DNA from: Patiria pectinifera
Lineage: Eukaryota > Echinodermata > Asteroidea > Valvatida > Asterinidae
Length of the DNA: 64,000 nucleotides
Assembly (NCBI GenBank): GCA_029964075.1
Contig: CM057146.1
Span: forward strand, 8,947,501-9,011,500
Direction: 5' to 3'
In this document: positions 49,008-60,907 of the stretch, one piece after another
Position numbering within the stretch: the stretch's first letter is position 1
How the letters are laid out: the number at the start of each line of letters is the position of its first letter
Notes under the pieces: model-generated
Database searches by the model: none
The model's input: only the letters and a program-made list of their open reading frames with translations
Told to the model about the DNA's origin: nothing
Made by a program: the position numbers and the translations under genes

Positions 49008-49385
49008 ATGTCTGGACGTGGAAAGGGAGGAAAGGCACGCGCTAAGGCCAAGAGCCGATCTGCCAGGGCTGGTCTTCAGTTCCCCGTGGGCCGTGTTCAC
49101 CGTTTCCTGCGCAAGGGCAACTATGCCGAGCGTGTTGGAGCTGGAGCCCCGGTCTACCTGGCCGCCGTCATGGAGTACTTGGCCGCTGAGATCCTCGAGT
49201 TGGCCGGCAACGCTGCCCGCGACAACAAGAAGACAAGAATCAACCCCCGTCACTTGCAGTTGGCCATCCGCAACGACGAAGAGTTGAACAAACTTCTCAG
49301 CGGTGTCACCATCGCCCAGGGAGGTGTACTGCCCAACATCCAGGCCGTTCTGCTGCCCAAGAAGTCGGCCAAGGCTGCCAAATAA
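49008..49385 (+). CDS. Histone H2A, complete, intronless
   Basis: The 125-residue protein begins [20 protein letters not shown], contains [20 protein letters not shown], the acidic-patch segment and [16 protein letters not shown], and ends PKKSAKAAK. It lacks the SQ tail of H2A.X and the H2A.Z-type docking region, so it is a canonical replication-dependent H2A. An ATG nine bases upstream (48999) was rejected because it would add only MLK ahead of the invariant MSGRGK start. In [11 protein letters not shown] an Asn stands where most H2As have Ile or Val, in the loop next to the DNA-contacting Arg. Confidence 0.97.
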   Translation: MSGRGKGGKARAKAKSRSARAGLQFPVGRVHRFLRKGNYAERVGAGAPVYLAAVMEYLAAEILELAGNAARDNKKTRINPRHLQLAIRNDEELNKLLSGVTIAQGGVLPNIQAVLLPKKSAKAAK

Positions 49386-49414
49386 ACGCTGAACCGTCGT
49401 CTTCAAAACCAACC

Positions 49415-49469
49415 GGCTCTTTTCAGAGCCACCACATTTTCAAAAAAGAGATTGGAAAGATCATGTCTG
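49415..49469 (+). promoter_or_regulatory. H2A histone 3'-end processing signal
   Basis: The stem-loop GGCTCTTTTCAGAGCC (49415-49430) and ACCA are followed after 10 bases by CAAAAAAGAGA (49441-49451) and then by TCATGTCTG (49461-49469). This is the standard histone pre-mRNA cleavage arrangement plus an extra conserved motif. Confidence 0.93.
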
Positions 49470-49504
49470 TAGTGTTGAATTTAGTGTGTTAATGATTTAA
49501 TAAG

Positions 49505-49648
49505 CAGGCATGCAACTTTTCCTCAGATCAGCTGATTTCCTCTTTTTTTACTTCCCATGTGTGCCATTGAAAATAGAAAAACACTGTACAAAGTCTGTGA
49601 AAAATGAGAATTTCCTCTTTTTTTTGTGATTTCCCAGTTGCATGCCTG
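49505..49648. mobile_element. CAGGCATGCAACT MITE, copy 1
   Basis: The ends CAGGCATGCAACT and AGTTGCATGCCTG are perfect inverted repeats. The six bases AATAAG lie directly outside both ends. Internal AACACTGTACAAAGTCTGTG and poly-T blocks match the copies at 60326-60472 and 60494-60752. Confidence 0.85.
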
Positions 49649-50692
49649 AATAAGTAAGAAGGTATTCCCTTTAATTTCATGGTTAAATTTACTAGTAGGC
49701 CTACGTCATGTACGTGGGAGTACAATAAATTGGAGGAAAGACCAATTTTTAACCGTGGTCCCCAAAATAAGGTCTAGGCCTAAGGACCTTGTTAATTCTT
49801 GGGGAAGTTGGGCCTATTTATAAATTATAACTTGGTTATCCGACTTATCTGGGTACGGCTTGGGGGGGGGGGTCTTTTTGTTTGATGAAAATAAACACGC
49901 GATTGGCCGGAAGCTCAAAGACTGTCGGAGGCCGAGTAAACCGGACGGAGTTTTATCCCTCTGATTCTTATCTTTTCAGAACAGTTATATCTTGGTTTGA
50001 GAAATTTAATATTCCCAGCATTTCATCTCAACCATGCAATTAAGCCTCAAATCTTGGGCCTACTCGGGCTATTATTGTCTGGCAGCTTATTTTATTTCAA
50101 ATTTTACGAAGAAATAGCCTAATTGATTGAACAAACAAACGTATGTGGATTTTTTCAAGTCTCATAAAAAATGAATAAATTTAATGAGATTCTAGGTAGG
50201 CCTAGGCCTAATTATTGTTGATAACATTAACACTGTGTGCAACTGAATGGGAGAGCACTTCGGTGTATTTTTGCTTTATATAGACACTTCCAGACTCGGG
50301 AGGCAGGCCTATCTTATTTAATACATGTACTGTTGTTTTTTCTTAGACTTTTATAAAAAAATTTTTTTTGGGATACTTTGCTGGCTGATTTGTAGCGTTG
50401 GAATGCAGTGATACTGATGATAGGCCTACATGAAATAACGAGGTCCGGTGAAATTTCGAGAAGAGCAAGATAAGAAAGAAAAAGTCCATGACATGTACAT
50501 CTCAAGATAATGAAGTACAATTGTGTTTTCACATAGAAAATATCACCAAGCTGTATATGTAGTGTAGCATCGTTGCAAGACATTAAAGAGAGCACCACTG
50601 GTTTATCAAAAATACGAAAACAGAAAGCATGGAATTATAATGTGGAGTCATTCCTGCTAAATGACCCTAATATTTAATACGTGAGAACAAAA
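49649..50692. other. Gene-free stretch
   Basis: No exon, RNA gene or clear repeat is recognised, apart from a poly-G tract near 49862 and several TAGGCCTAGGCC-like palindromic words. Confidence 0.4.
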
Positions 50693-51175
50693 GCAGCTAA
50701 ATACATGTGTAGTGAAAGAAAGTTATTGCATCTTCTAAAGTTATTGCAGTCGTACGTGTATGGGCGGCCATTAGTTTCTGAGTTGTTCGTTTATTTCTGA
50801 GTTGTATTCGTTTATTTCTGAGTTGTTCGTTTATTTCTGTGTGTTTTCGTTTAATTTTATGGTTTTGCTTTGTTTTTTGTTTTTGTCTTTTTTGCCCTAA
50901 TGGCCGCCCATATACGTGTACGTACATGTAAACCTGTAATTATTTCCCTGTAAGTTTAATGGTACAAAGTATCTTCCTGTCTTTTCATGGCAAGTTTAAT
51001 ATCAAATCGACATCATAGTAAGAAAGTCGAGTCACGGACCATAGATCGTCAATAGCGCCCTCAATAAAATCGCACATGAACGAACTTCGGTTGTCAATGT
51101 TCGGTTTCGTTGAGGGCGCTATTGATGATCTACGGTCCGCAATAACTTTCTTTCACTACACATGTATTTAGCTGC
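50693..51175. mobile_element. Composite of three nested inverted repeats
   Basis: The outer 37-base arms at 50693-50729 and 51139-51175 are perfect complements (GCAGCTAAATACATGTGTAG onward). Inside lie a CGTACGTGTATGGGCGGCC pair at 50751-50774 and 50897-50922 and a 30-base pair at 51035-51064 and 51110-51139 (ATCGTCAATAGCGCCCTCAA). Between them is a tandem repeat of TTTATTTCTGAGTTGTTCG at about 50775-50860. The structure suggests elements inserted into one another. Confidence 0.85.
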
Positions 51176-52083
51176 TTTTCTTTTTACTTGCAAGAAAATA
51201 TACCAGCAGCACTAAATTGTTACACATGTGTCTATTCGGCATTAAAAAAAATAAACAAACAAAAATCACAATTTACAAAAAACAAACGCCAGGGCACGTG
51301 CCATCATGCCTGGAAATTATGTTGACCCAAAAACCCGAAGCCGGCCTTCCATTCCAATAACTTTGGCAACACAGAAAAAAATAAGCCTAGGCCTACCTAG
51401 GCCTATACATGTATCAAAAACTTAAAAAAACCCACCAACGTTAAATCACAATACAAGTAGGGCCTACATAAAACAAAAGTATTTTCGATTATTAAAAAAC
51501 AAAAAACAAATATGAATAATAAATCACCAATGCCTAAAAAAATTCACCAGTTCCCTCACCCAGCGCGGGTTCGAGGAGCCTTTTTTGTTTGTTAGGCCTA
51601 CTTTATATTACGTTAAAATATTGTTTTTGTAATAAAAACCCCCAAAAGGCTCGTACGTACGCCTTTTCTTCTACCAACGGGAGCTGCTATCACATGACTG
51701 CTAGGAAAAGTAGGATTGTTTTGTTCACATATCATGAGGTGTGCCTATTCAGTGCTATTGCTTATTCCTGCCCAACCTCGTGATAGTGGCCTAGTTAATG
51801 TTTGCAGTCAATGTTTTTGTAAATTCAATGGGCAGAATGACAACTTAAAGTAGGCCGAGTGAGAGTAGAAATACATTTAGGCTATTTTTGTTGTCGGGCC
51901 TAGGCTTACAATCAATTTGTGTACACTAAATGTAGGCCTAATATGTAAAGATATTTTTGAAAACGAGTTGCTGATTAAAAAAACAATGGCTGAGGGACTG
52001 AGAAAAACACGAGGGCTGGTTTATTTTTGACTATGGAAGCACGAGGGGTCCGGGTGGGTGACGTAAACAATAGATCACCTTTT
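51176..52083. other. Gene-free AT-rich stretch
   Basis: No exon is recognised. Multiple AGGCCTAGGCCTA palindromic words occur (about 51388-51404 and 51890-51950), as elsewhere in this genome segment. Confidence 0.4.
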
Positions 52084-52135
52084 CAGACATGAATTCTATC
52101 TCTTTTTTGACTTTGTGGTGGCTCTGAAAAGAGCC
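52084..52135 (-). promoter_or_regulatory. H3 histone 3'-end processing signal
   Basis: On the minus strand the stem-loop GGCTCTTTTCAGAGCC (52120-52135) is followed after 10 bases by CAAAAAAGAGATAG (52096-52109) and then TCATGTCTG (52084-52092). Confidence 0.93.
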
Positions 52136-52162
52136 GGTTGGTTGACGGGGGCAAGTCCCTGT

Positions 52163-52739
<577 letters not shown>

Positions 52740-52744
52740 CAACT

Positions 52745-53194
52745 TACAGTTATTGGTAATGAAAAACTGAGTTTTCGGACGAATTACCATTCAAGTAACA
52801 ATAAGACAACAATAATACAAGTACTGACAAGTTTTACAACCAAAGATGTGAAATGATTGGTGGAAAATTGTTCATATAGGGTGTAATCGAAGAAATATTG
52901 TCGAGTAAACGAATTCTGGCACACATGTATGATAATGAATATTCAGCATCACGGTTTGCGCGCCGTGCATGCCGTGGCGGTTTCATTGGCTAAGCATGCC
53001 ACGTGAGCTTTTGTTATCGCGCGCACGCTGCATGCAATAGCAAATTGTTTGCCCCTTGTACTTATGTACATAAATTATGTACACATGTGTACCGTGATGT
53101 TACGTGTGTTTAGGGATCCGTGGTGTTTTTTTTTGGGGGGGGGGGGAATAAGTATGGAAACCAGATAAGCCTACATGAGCAATTGAACATGTAC
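52745..53194. other. Gene-free stretch
   Basis: No exon or clear repeat is recognised; a T-run followed by a G-run lies at about 53129-53148. Confidence 0.35.
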
Positions 53195-53445
53195 AAAATG
53201 TACAATGTACATGTACGTGTACATGTTCAAAATTACATCAGCATATACAACAGAAAATTTGCCCCTTTACCGTATAGGTAATTTTTATTTGAATTTTAGA
53301 AGGGGGATTTGTATAACCATGGAGCTAACGCGCTGATCTATTTCAGAACTGAAATACATATACATCCGTGCTCAACGTACATGTACATGTATATGTACAC
53401 GTGAAGTACATGTATACAATGTACATGTACATGGTACATGTATAC
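53195..53445. repeat. ACATGTAC palindromic microsatellite
   Basis: Overlapping ACATGTAC and GTACATGTAC words cluster at about 53187-53230 and 53378-53445. Similar words recur at about 55605-55680, so they flank the H4 gene region on both sides. Confidence 0.7.
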
Positions 53446-53479
53446 AACATGAGTATGGATGTCTACTTAAGTATAAGTG

Positions 53480-53760
53480 CAGTGCGAGTATAGAAAGGAA
53501 ACCCAAATGGTGCAACCAATTTTTTATACGAATTTTTGCATGTAGCGTTTTAAAAATCTAGGATATGAAAGCCCAATTAATAAACTTTCTTTTAGTGAAA
53601 GCATCATTGAAATCACTCGTGTACTTTCCCAGTTATGGAATTTTGAACACAAACATCGTTTAAAAAAAACACCTTGTCCACAGTCATGACAGTGCGTGAT
53701 ATTTCTGTAAAAATGAAACCATGTCGTATCCTGAAAATGATATCAGAATATGACACTCCC
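53480..53760. mobile_element. Relative of the TA-flanked element at 22978
   Basis: Starting CAGTGCGAGTATAGAAAGG, this segment contains CTAGGATATGAAAGCCCAAT, ACTTTCTTTTAGT and AAATCACTCGTGTACTTTCC, which align in order with the complement of the right half of 22978-23343. The ends are not sharp. Confidence 0.65.
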
Positions 53761-54448
53761 ATAGTACATGACTTGTAATAAGTTTCCGGGTAGCCTAGTA
53801 CTAGTAGAACAAAAGGCAGGGCAAGACTATAAACTCTTGACATCGTACTTGGAAAGCATGTTATTTTAACATTGGAAGCTGCAGGTTTTGGAATATAAAA
53901 TAGGGGGACCTAGGCCTACCTGTATTTTCAATTTTTATAGGCCTACGGACAACACACACTGACTACCTGACTACAGATACAAAAAAGTGAATGTATAAAT
54001 CCCAATATCTGCATTCATTTGTGGGCTTCTCAGCCCAGTTTTTTTTTGGTTTTTATGATAATGACATTTAAATATCCCTTGCCTTGTAGTTGTATGTATT
54101 CCCATTTCCCTGTGCTAAAAAGAGATTCCTATTGCAATACATTTTTTCTAACAATACAAAAGTTATTCACATTTGTCAAATGAGATATATCTACCGAAAA
54201 CATCTGCCCATGTTTAGTTATACTTACTACTACTAGTAATACTAGTGTAGCACTAGCATGCAGCGACATGGAGTTATATCTCCATCATGTCCGGGGTAGC
54301 ACTTTTACAAATTTAAAATTTTTGGCTGTTCTCGCGGGGTATGCTGGTTCCCGCCCCACAATCAGTAGTATCGTTAATGAACCGGGAACCAGTCTGCTCG
54401 CAAAGTGCACGCCCCAAAACGTAAACAAAACCAATCTTTTGTTCAGAT
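53761..54448. other. Gene-free stretch
   Basis: Nothing recognisable on either strand. Confidence 0.35.
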
Positions 54449-54520
54449 GGTTGCAGACAAAGATCCTATAGCGCGGCTTGCGCCGGCGCCTACGGCGCTA
54501 TAGGATCTTTGGTTGCAGAC
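54449..54520. mobile_element. 52-base foldback with 10-base direct-repeat flanks
   Basis: AAAGATCCTATAGCGC (54459-54474) and its exact complement (54495-54510) enclose a 20-base GC-rich loop. Both outer sides carry the identical decamer GGTTGCAGAC (54449-54458 and 54511-54520), as a target duplication would. A 9-11 base duplication would fit Mutator-like transposition. Confidence 0.75.
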
Positions 54521-54716
54521 TTCCAAAAAAGAAAAAAAAGGGGGTGGGGTAGGCCTAGGCCTTATATTAAATTTTTGGTTGAAATAAAACAAAATGAACA
54601 TTTATTTAAACAAAAGAAAGCAAAATGGAATTTGAAGAGCAAGGGGAACGGAGCTCTATTCCGACATTTCTTTTATTTTAATGGGCCGGGGAGCTTGGGA
54701 ATTTAGGCATGCATAG

Positions 54717-54793
54717 CCTTCCAATTTTTAAGGCCCTTTTCATTATTTAATTTTATTAAATAATATTGAAAAGGGCCATAAAAATTGGAGGCT
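54717..54793. repeat. Foldback with about 35-base arms
   Basis: GCCTTCCAATTTTTAAGGCC followed by CTTTTCATTATTTAA (54717-54751) pairs with 54757-54793 with few mismatches and almost no loop. It is probably a minimal MITE. Confidence 0.75.
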
Positions 54794-55048
54794 GTGTACC
54801 TAGGATGCCTGAACTCTGAAGGCCTTTATGAATTATAGGCATAAATTATATCATGGAGCAAATAGCTCCATAAAGTGCAGCAAAGGGATCAATTAGAAAG
54901 ATTGAAGCTAGATTTGGACCCCACAAGCGCTAGTGAGGCTACCCTGACCCTCGATAAATCTTGTCTTAAACTTTTAAGTATATCCCATCCCGATTTAACA
55001 CCAAACCCTTTCAAATTAAAATGAATAAAAATGAACACACTACACATA

Positions 55049-55100
55049 CAGACATGAAATTCTTTCTCTTTTTTGAAAATGTGTGGCTCTGAAAAGAGCC
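55049..55100 (-). promoter_or_regulatory. H4 histone 3'-end processing signal
   Basis: On the minus strand the stem-loop GGCTCTTTTCAGAGCC (55085-55100) is followed after 9 bases by CAAAAAAGAGAAAGA (55061-55075) and then TCATGTCTG (55049-55057). Confidence 0.93.
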
Positions 55101-55129
55101 GGTTGGTTTGAATGATGGGAGTTGACCGC

Positions 55130-55498
<369 letters not shown>

Positions 55499-55501
55499 CT
55501 A

Positions 55502-55510
55502 AAATATATA
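55502..55510 (-). promoter_or_regulatory. H4 TATA box
   Basis: TTATATATT on the minus strand lies 61 bases before the H4 start codon, with a TACGTCCGC motif about 15 bases further upstream. No GATCC or CCAAT element is close by. Confidence 0.6.
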
Positions 55511-57060
55511 ACCATAATGCGGACGTAGTACAGATTAAGTACTTGTGGGCGTATCCGCAGGAGTGCCCATTATGTACCGTGTGCAAAGAGCTAATGCTTT
55601 AACGAGCATGTACTGTACATGTATATTGTACATGTACACACACATTCCGTATATCCGCACGTACACGTACATGTACACAAGCTTTGCAAACAAAAAGACA
55701 CCAACCTGCATAGCCATGAATGTATTACATGTGAACATATTCGTGCACCTGCTCGAAAAGAATATATAGCTTTTTCTGAAACGTTGGCTCTTAAAACACA
55801 CATTTCGACTCAAAAATACAGAACAAATTCATTGAAATCGTGCAGACTTTTATCTTTTGTAGATTTGAGTATCATTTTATTTACAGTGTTCAACCAATTT
55901 TCAAAAATATGCTGTACATGTTTGTAACTTTTTAAGTATTCAATGAAAGTCCTTTAGGGAGTTCAAAATAATTATCCCATGCATCGTTTACATGATCAAT
56001 TTGGCGTATTTAATACACATATTTCAAATATTCCTTTATTGGCCTAAACACAATTATTACTCTTTTTGGCCTGAAGTCCGTTCGATATGCTTTATTGGAG
56101 GGTCTTACGGCACTCAATTGCAATGCTTCAAATTTAATGAAAGGTTTTAATAAAGGTGAAATATGGAAGGTTTTCCACGTACCTGACTATTTTTGAAAAC
56201 TGGAATAGTGATACGACTGTCACGCGAATTGCAAGCTTCAAAACAACATAAAATAAGATAATATAACATGCATTACTCCTTTTCTTTCCTTTTTACAAAC
56301 GAAATTACAAAACAAGTGATACATAAATCACAAAAAAATACGGAGTCCACTACAAAATATCACACTAGATGAGTGGAAAAAATTCGAACAAAGTTATTAA
56401 AAGTTAATAAAACTAGTCCAACAGGATTTTTTTGGAAAGTTGATAATTTTATTCTTTTGAATTTGATAGAATTTTATCATAAAGCTCTGCTGCAAAAGAT
56501 TGCCACAATGATTATCACAGAATTCTAAATCATTCAAGTTTGTAAAATGTTTTTATGTTATAGATTCATTAGTTAAATTCTTAAATCTAACATTCATTTT
56601 TCAACTCATTTACAAAAGTTCCATAACCATTTTCAAATTATTGACAATCATATATAGAAAGTGATATATAATTATGATTATGTCACACATCAAACATAAA
56701 AACTTATCATTCAAAACCACATTTACAAATCTTCCACTGTGAAAATATTAAAATATATTAAAATGTGCTAAAACAACATATGGTTTGAGACCCTTGAACA
56801 AAGTAACATGTTAAACTAGGCCTATAACAAATAATCAAGGTTTCAATATAATTTTTTTATCAATTCTCTAAAGTTTGCTCTGTGCAAATCAGTGGTATGT
56901 AATTAGTTTAAAAAGTCTTTGCATCGATCTTATTGAGTAAAAAAATTCTCACAACAGGAAATAAGTCTCACATTTATTTAAAAGTTTTGGCCAATGGACT
57001 CTGGGCACGAACTGTAGATGGCGCTATAGGCTTTGAAGAGGGACAGCACGTGTCCCTACA
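55511..57060. other. Gene-free AT-rich stretch
   Basis: ACATGTAC words lie at 55605-55680. From about 55930 to 57000 the sequence is strongly AT-rich with no exon, RNA gene or inverted repeat that I can support. Confidence 0.45.
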
Positions 57061-57327
57061 GGGCCCAATTTCAAGGCTCTGATAACCATGGAATTCCGTG
57101 CTTACGATCGCCATTTTATGCTAACCGCTCTAGCAGAAAACTTCTGTGCTAACCCTGTAAGCACAGAATTCGGGATGTTATGGGATGTACGCATGCGCAA
57201 AAGCCAAAATTCCTCGCTAACCCATGAGCTAACCCTTACCGTAACCCTTACCGTAAGCACAGAATTTTCTGCTACAGTAAGCAGGCATTTTTCGCTTAAC
57301 GGTAAGCAGAGCCGTGCAATTGGGCCC
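57061..57327. mobile_element. GGGCCCAATTTCA inverted-repeat element
   Basis: The ends GGGCCCAATTTCAAGGC and (complement) GGGCCCAATTGCACGGC are inverted repeats. The interior is rich in GTAAGCACAGAATT and CTAACCCTTACCGTAAG words. It is related by its ends to the element at 33909-34156. Confidence 0.7.
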
Positions 57328-57667
57328 AAGCACACGTCAGGTCCAGGTTTTTTTTTTTCTAGATGTCTAAGGCCAAGACTGACGCACAGAGGAAAGCACA
57401 GAGCACAAAAGTCAAAATTGAGACAAACTGCTTTCAGGAAAGGACATTCGCCAAACCATGGCTACATCTCCAGTTCGGCGTCAGGCTCAAGCTTAAAGAT
57501 TTTTAGTCCCATGACTTCACAAACCCTTCGGTCAATATTGGTCCATTACTGATTGTAGTGTTTGGCACAATAACATGTACGTGTAGTTGGTTAATCCAAC
57601 TATACGGAGCAGTTGAATCGCTACTTCATTCTTGCTTTTGGCGGAAGAAGAAAACTGTGAACTTCAA

Positions 57668-58425
57668 ATTCGGGCGATTCACAATGCAGTGCGCCACCAA
57701 GAGTTTGCAACGGAGAGTCCATTTTTCAAGTTTATGGTCGACAAAACATGGCCCATTTGAATGAGTGTCGGTAGACATCTTGAGCTAATATGTCATAGAT
57801 TGGGGCATAGTGTTCTGCCGCCTTACAAAAACACCATAATGATTACAAGAAAAGAAATGGGCAAACAGATCCTCGAATCATACGCTTACGAAACCACTGA
57901 CCAGAAAAACTAACAAATTCAAATGTCCCGCGCGCGTAATTTTTTTTCCTAGGAGGGTTAGGGGCAATGTCATGAATAATTCAGTTTTTCCTTTGAATCA
58001 TTGCAAGATTTAGGTTCTTGTTCTATTTTCCCCTTAATTTAAAATTATCTCAGTGATAAATTCGGAGAAGAAAAATAGCTGATGAAAATGAGCAGCGTCG
58101 ACGTGGATTCGAACCAGGGATCTTTGTATCCATAGCTCATCTCGCTATCCACTAGGCTACTGCGTGGTAGCTCGACGACAACCGTTCTTTAAAATGCTTT
58201 AATGTATTGTAACTAGTTGAGTAACTAACAACAATGCTGTTGATGTCATTGTCCGTTCTCATGGATAAACATGAATTATTCATGCATTGCCCCTAAGCCT
58301 CCTAGGAATAAAAATTACGCGTCCCGCGCTGTGAATTTGTCGACCATCTCCCACAATGCACTGGGAAAAATGAACTCTCCATGGCAAACTCTTGGTGGTG
58401 CACTGCATTGTGAATCGCCCGAATT
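57668..58425. mobile_element. Nested foldback elements around a tRNA-like core
   Basis: The outer arms of about 60 bases at 57668-57727 and 58365-58425 (ATTCGGGCGATTCACAATGC onward) enclose a second element with arms of about 57 bases at 57927-57983 and 58272-58329 (CCTAGGAGGGTTAGGGGCAA, ATGAATAATTCA). At its centre is a tRNA-like sequence (58092-58166). Three layers are therefore stacked. Confidence 0.8.
58092..58166 (-). mobile_element. tRNA-like sequence inside a foldback element
   Basis: Read on the minus strand it has an A box TAGCCTAGTGGATAGCG and a perfect B box GGTTCGAATCC. The T stem has a mismatch and the ends do not pair as an acceptor stem, so a functional tRNA is unlikely. It is a tRNA-derived SINE core or tRNA pseudogene. 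Confidence 0.65.
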
Positions 58426-60055
58426 AAATTGATATCCACTCATATTTCAATGTATACATTTTACAATAAAAACTCAATACTTTTTTAAATTATAGTTCGG
58501 AAGATACATGTTTTTCATGTTTTTATATATAGGTTTAAACAATATATCTTAATACATGTGTATATAAATAAATCTTTTTTAAATATTACCATGCAATAAA
58601 TTCAAGAGAAAAGAAGGGAAAAAAACCCACTAATATTTAACAAAATAATTCAGTTAGACGGTGTTCTATCATAATTTGGGAGGGGTGGGGGGTTCATGTA
58701 AATTTAAACGCTGGGCCTGTTCCCGTGAATCTACACTAAGTCCTGCTTAAATGCTACACTCAGATCAGGATTGTTTCGCCTGTCTATGAAAGTAATGATG
58801 ATGAATCATAAACACTATTATTAACAGAACATGTATAATAGAACACTTTAAAACAAAAGTCCCATTAAATTTGTAATACTATTATGGGACTTTCAAACAA
58901 TACACAACATGAGCACACTCTGAGCGCACAGTCGTGGTTTTTCTATACTCTTGAGGACAATGCTTTGTGTTTCCCTTTGTCCCTGTAATAAAACACTCTC
59001 CCGTAGACTAAGCACACAAACTTACTACAGAGGACCGTTTCCAACAAAAAGACCCAACTCCTGAGGACTGAAAGGATATGTTGTTCTCCCTTTGTGTGTC
59101 AGTCCTCGGGGTTATGTAGAACACGTACATCATCCAAGAGCTCTGTATCAAATAATCTCGCAACTTCAATGTAGCTGCGTTCCAATCATTTCTTTTATTA
59201 GATTTCACTGAGACAATGGTAAAAATCAAATGGGTAAAATTTTACCAGTGTCTTTACTTGGACTTTTGACGCGGGAAAACTTTTGACCGAGACCTACTAG
59301 TCACTTTTACGAGGCAAATTTTGACCGGTAAAAGTAACCGCTTGACTCGGGAAAATTAACTGAGAGGAAACTTTTCTGGGCTGTTTGCGCTGGACTTAAA
59401 ATGGCAAAAGTAACCATCGTCTTGGGTGACTTTTACCAAAAAAAGTCCCATGCGGACAAGGCTAGGATACCAGGTTCGTGTGCAGGCCGTAAGTGCACAA
59501 AATGCATTTCGGCATTGTCAATATGTGCAAGGTAACACCTAAATAATGGCTCCTATATTGTGTGCATTGAATTAGTCTCATAGACTAATTCAATAAGAGA
59601 GATGTGCAACTTGAACAGGTCACCCTGTGTTAAGTACAGAATGCTAAGTCATTTGGTTATCTACATCCACTCAAAAATAATAGATGTTCATGTTTGGTCA
59701 TTAATTAGACCTCACAAGTTGCAGTACCCTCAATAAACCGCTCTATGGCTACTTTAACTAGAATCCAAACCCCCCCCCCCCTTTAATATGACTTCAACGA
59801 AAATAATGCTTTTTTTTGGTGGATTTAATAGTCTATTATATTTTAAATCCCCAGGAAGAGCAATTTATGAGGTTTTTTTTAATAGCCTTTTTAGAAAAAA
59901 GATGAGATAAAAAAAATGTGTTCCCGGTTGAAATTGGCAACCAGGGTTGGTATCAAGTTGGGTACAGCAGCATATACTTTTGGTCAACTTCAACTTGAAA
60001 ATGTATGTCGTACCGCTAGGTTATTGGGGCGTCATTAAAGATGTGCATACCTCTG
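58426..60055. other. Gene-free stretch
   Basis: AT-rich DNA. TTTTACC/GGTAAAAGT words recur at about 59230-59450, a decayed repeat. A perfect palindrome ATTGAATTAGTCT is at about 59566-59596. A C-run is at 59771-59781. No exon is recognised. Confidence 0.4.
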
Positions 60056-60325
60056 CAACGTTACTGTCAAACTGTCACAGATCAGTCGCAAGTCAATCAT
60101 ATGTTAATCACAAGTCAATGACTCTCCAGTCATAAGTAAGCAGGGGGACGTAGCTTTAAGTCCAACTCTTCGTCCCCTGTTACTTATCTCCTTACTTGCA
60201 ATTAAACTTGTGAGGGATAGTGATTTGACGACGTTATTGCAGTCAACGTATTTTGGATGAATGGCAAGTCAATCACAAGTCTATCACAAAGTCATCAAAG
60301 GGTCTCTAGTCAACTCACAAGTAAA

Positions 60326-60472
60326 CAGGCATGCAACTGGGAATTTAGAGGGAAAAAACGAGGAAATTCCAAACCACACAAGACTTTGTACAGTGTTTTT
60401 CAATTTGTAATGGCATTCATGAGAAGTAAAAAACGAGGAAATCAGCGGATCCGAGGAAAAGTTGTATGCCTG
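60326..60472. mobile_element. CAGGCATGCAACT MITE, copy 2
   Basis: It starts CAGGCATGCAACTGGGAATT and ends GTTGTATGCCTG, with internal TTTGTACAGTGTTTTTCAAT as in the other copies. It is 147 bases and has no coding frame. Confidence 0.85.
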
Positions 60473-60493
60473 AGTAATTCAAATGAACAGCAT

Positions 60494-60752
60494 CAGGCAT
60501 GCAACTGGGAAGTAAAAAAAAAGAAAATAAGAAGAAAAAAAGAGGAAGTTCAAAACTTTACAAGACTTTCTACAGTGTTTTTCAATTTGCAATTTACGTG
60601 CCAGCGGCCCGACCACGTTGTAGCCGCGTCCTTCGCAATTCCCCATACCAGCTGCGAGTAAGGATGATTAGCCTCCCAAATTATTTTTATTATTATTATT
60701 ATAATGTTGTAAACGAGGAAAACAGATGATTGGAAGAAACGTGACATGCCTG
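60494..60752. mobile_element. CAGGCATGCAACT MITE, copy 3
   Basis: It begins CAGGCATGCAACTGGGAAGT and ends GTGACATGCCTG, sharing CTACAGTGTTTTTCAATTTG with copy 2, 21 bases to its left. An unrelated GC-rich segment (about 60600-60660) and an ATT microsatellite lengthen it. It falls 156 bases downstream of the PITPNC1 stop codon and may supply 3' UTR or polyadenylation sequence (AATAAA-type site on the minus strand near 60688). Confidence 0.8.
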
Positions 60753-60907
60753 AGATGTTCCTTTGTTATTATACATCCCGTGTTTGACTAGAGATCTGAA
60801 CTGACTAGACTTCCATCAGGAGTACCCCGACTACATATGACTTGACATTTGATTGACTTGACCACAACACGGAAAGTCCATTGGTAAGGGAAAGGAATGG
60901 TAGTCCT

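Larger units (their letters stand above)
60056..60875. mobile_element. Decayed hAT-like element interrupted by two MITEs
   Basis: The left part (60056-60325) and right part (60785-60875) are rich in CAAGTCAATCACAAGT and GACTAGA words and end near ACCACAACACGG, echoing the GACTACAACACTG terminus seen at 27465. The two CAGGCATGCAACT elements lie inside, so they inserted later. Confidence 0.5.

Noticed and set aside
48924-49412. 162-codon minus-strand frame over H2A
   Set aside because: Antisense shadow of H2A.
58092-58166. Functional tRNA gene
   Set aside because: T stem mismatch, no acceptor pairing, and position inside a foldback element.
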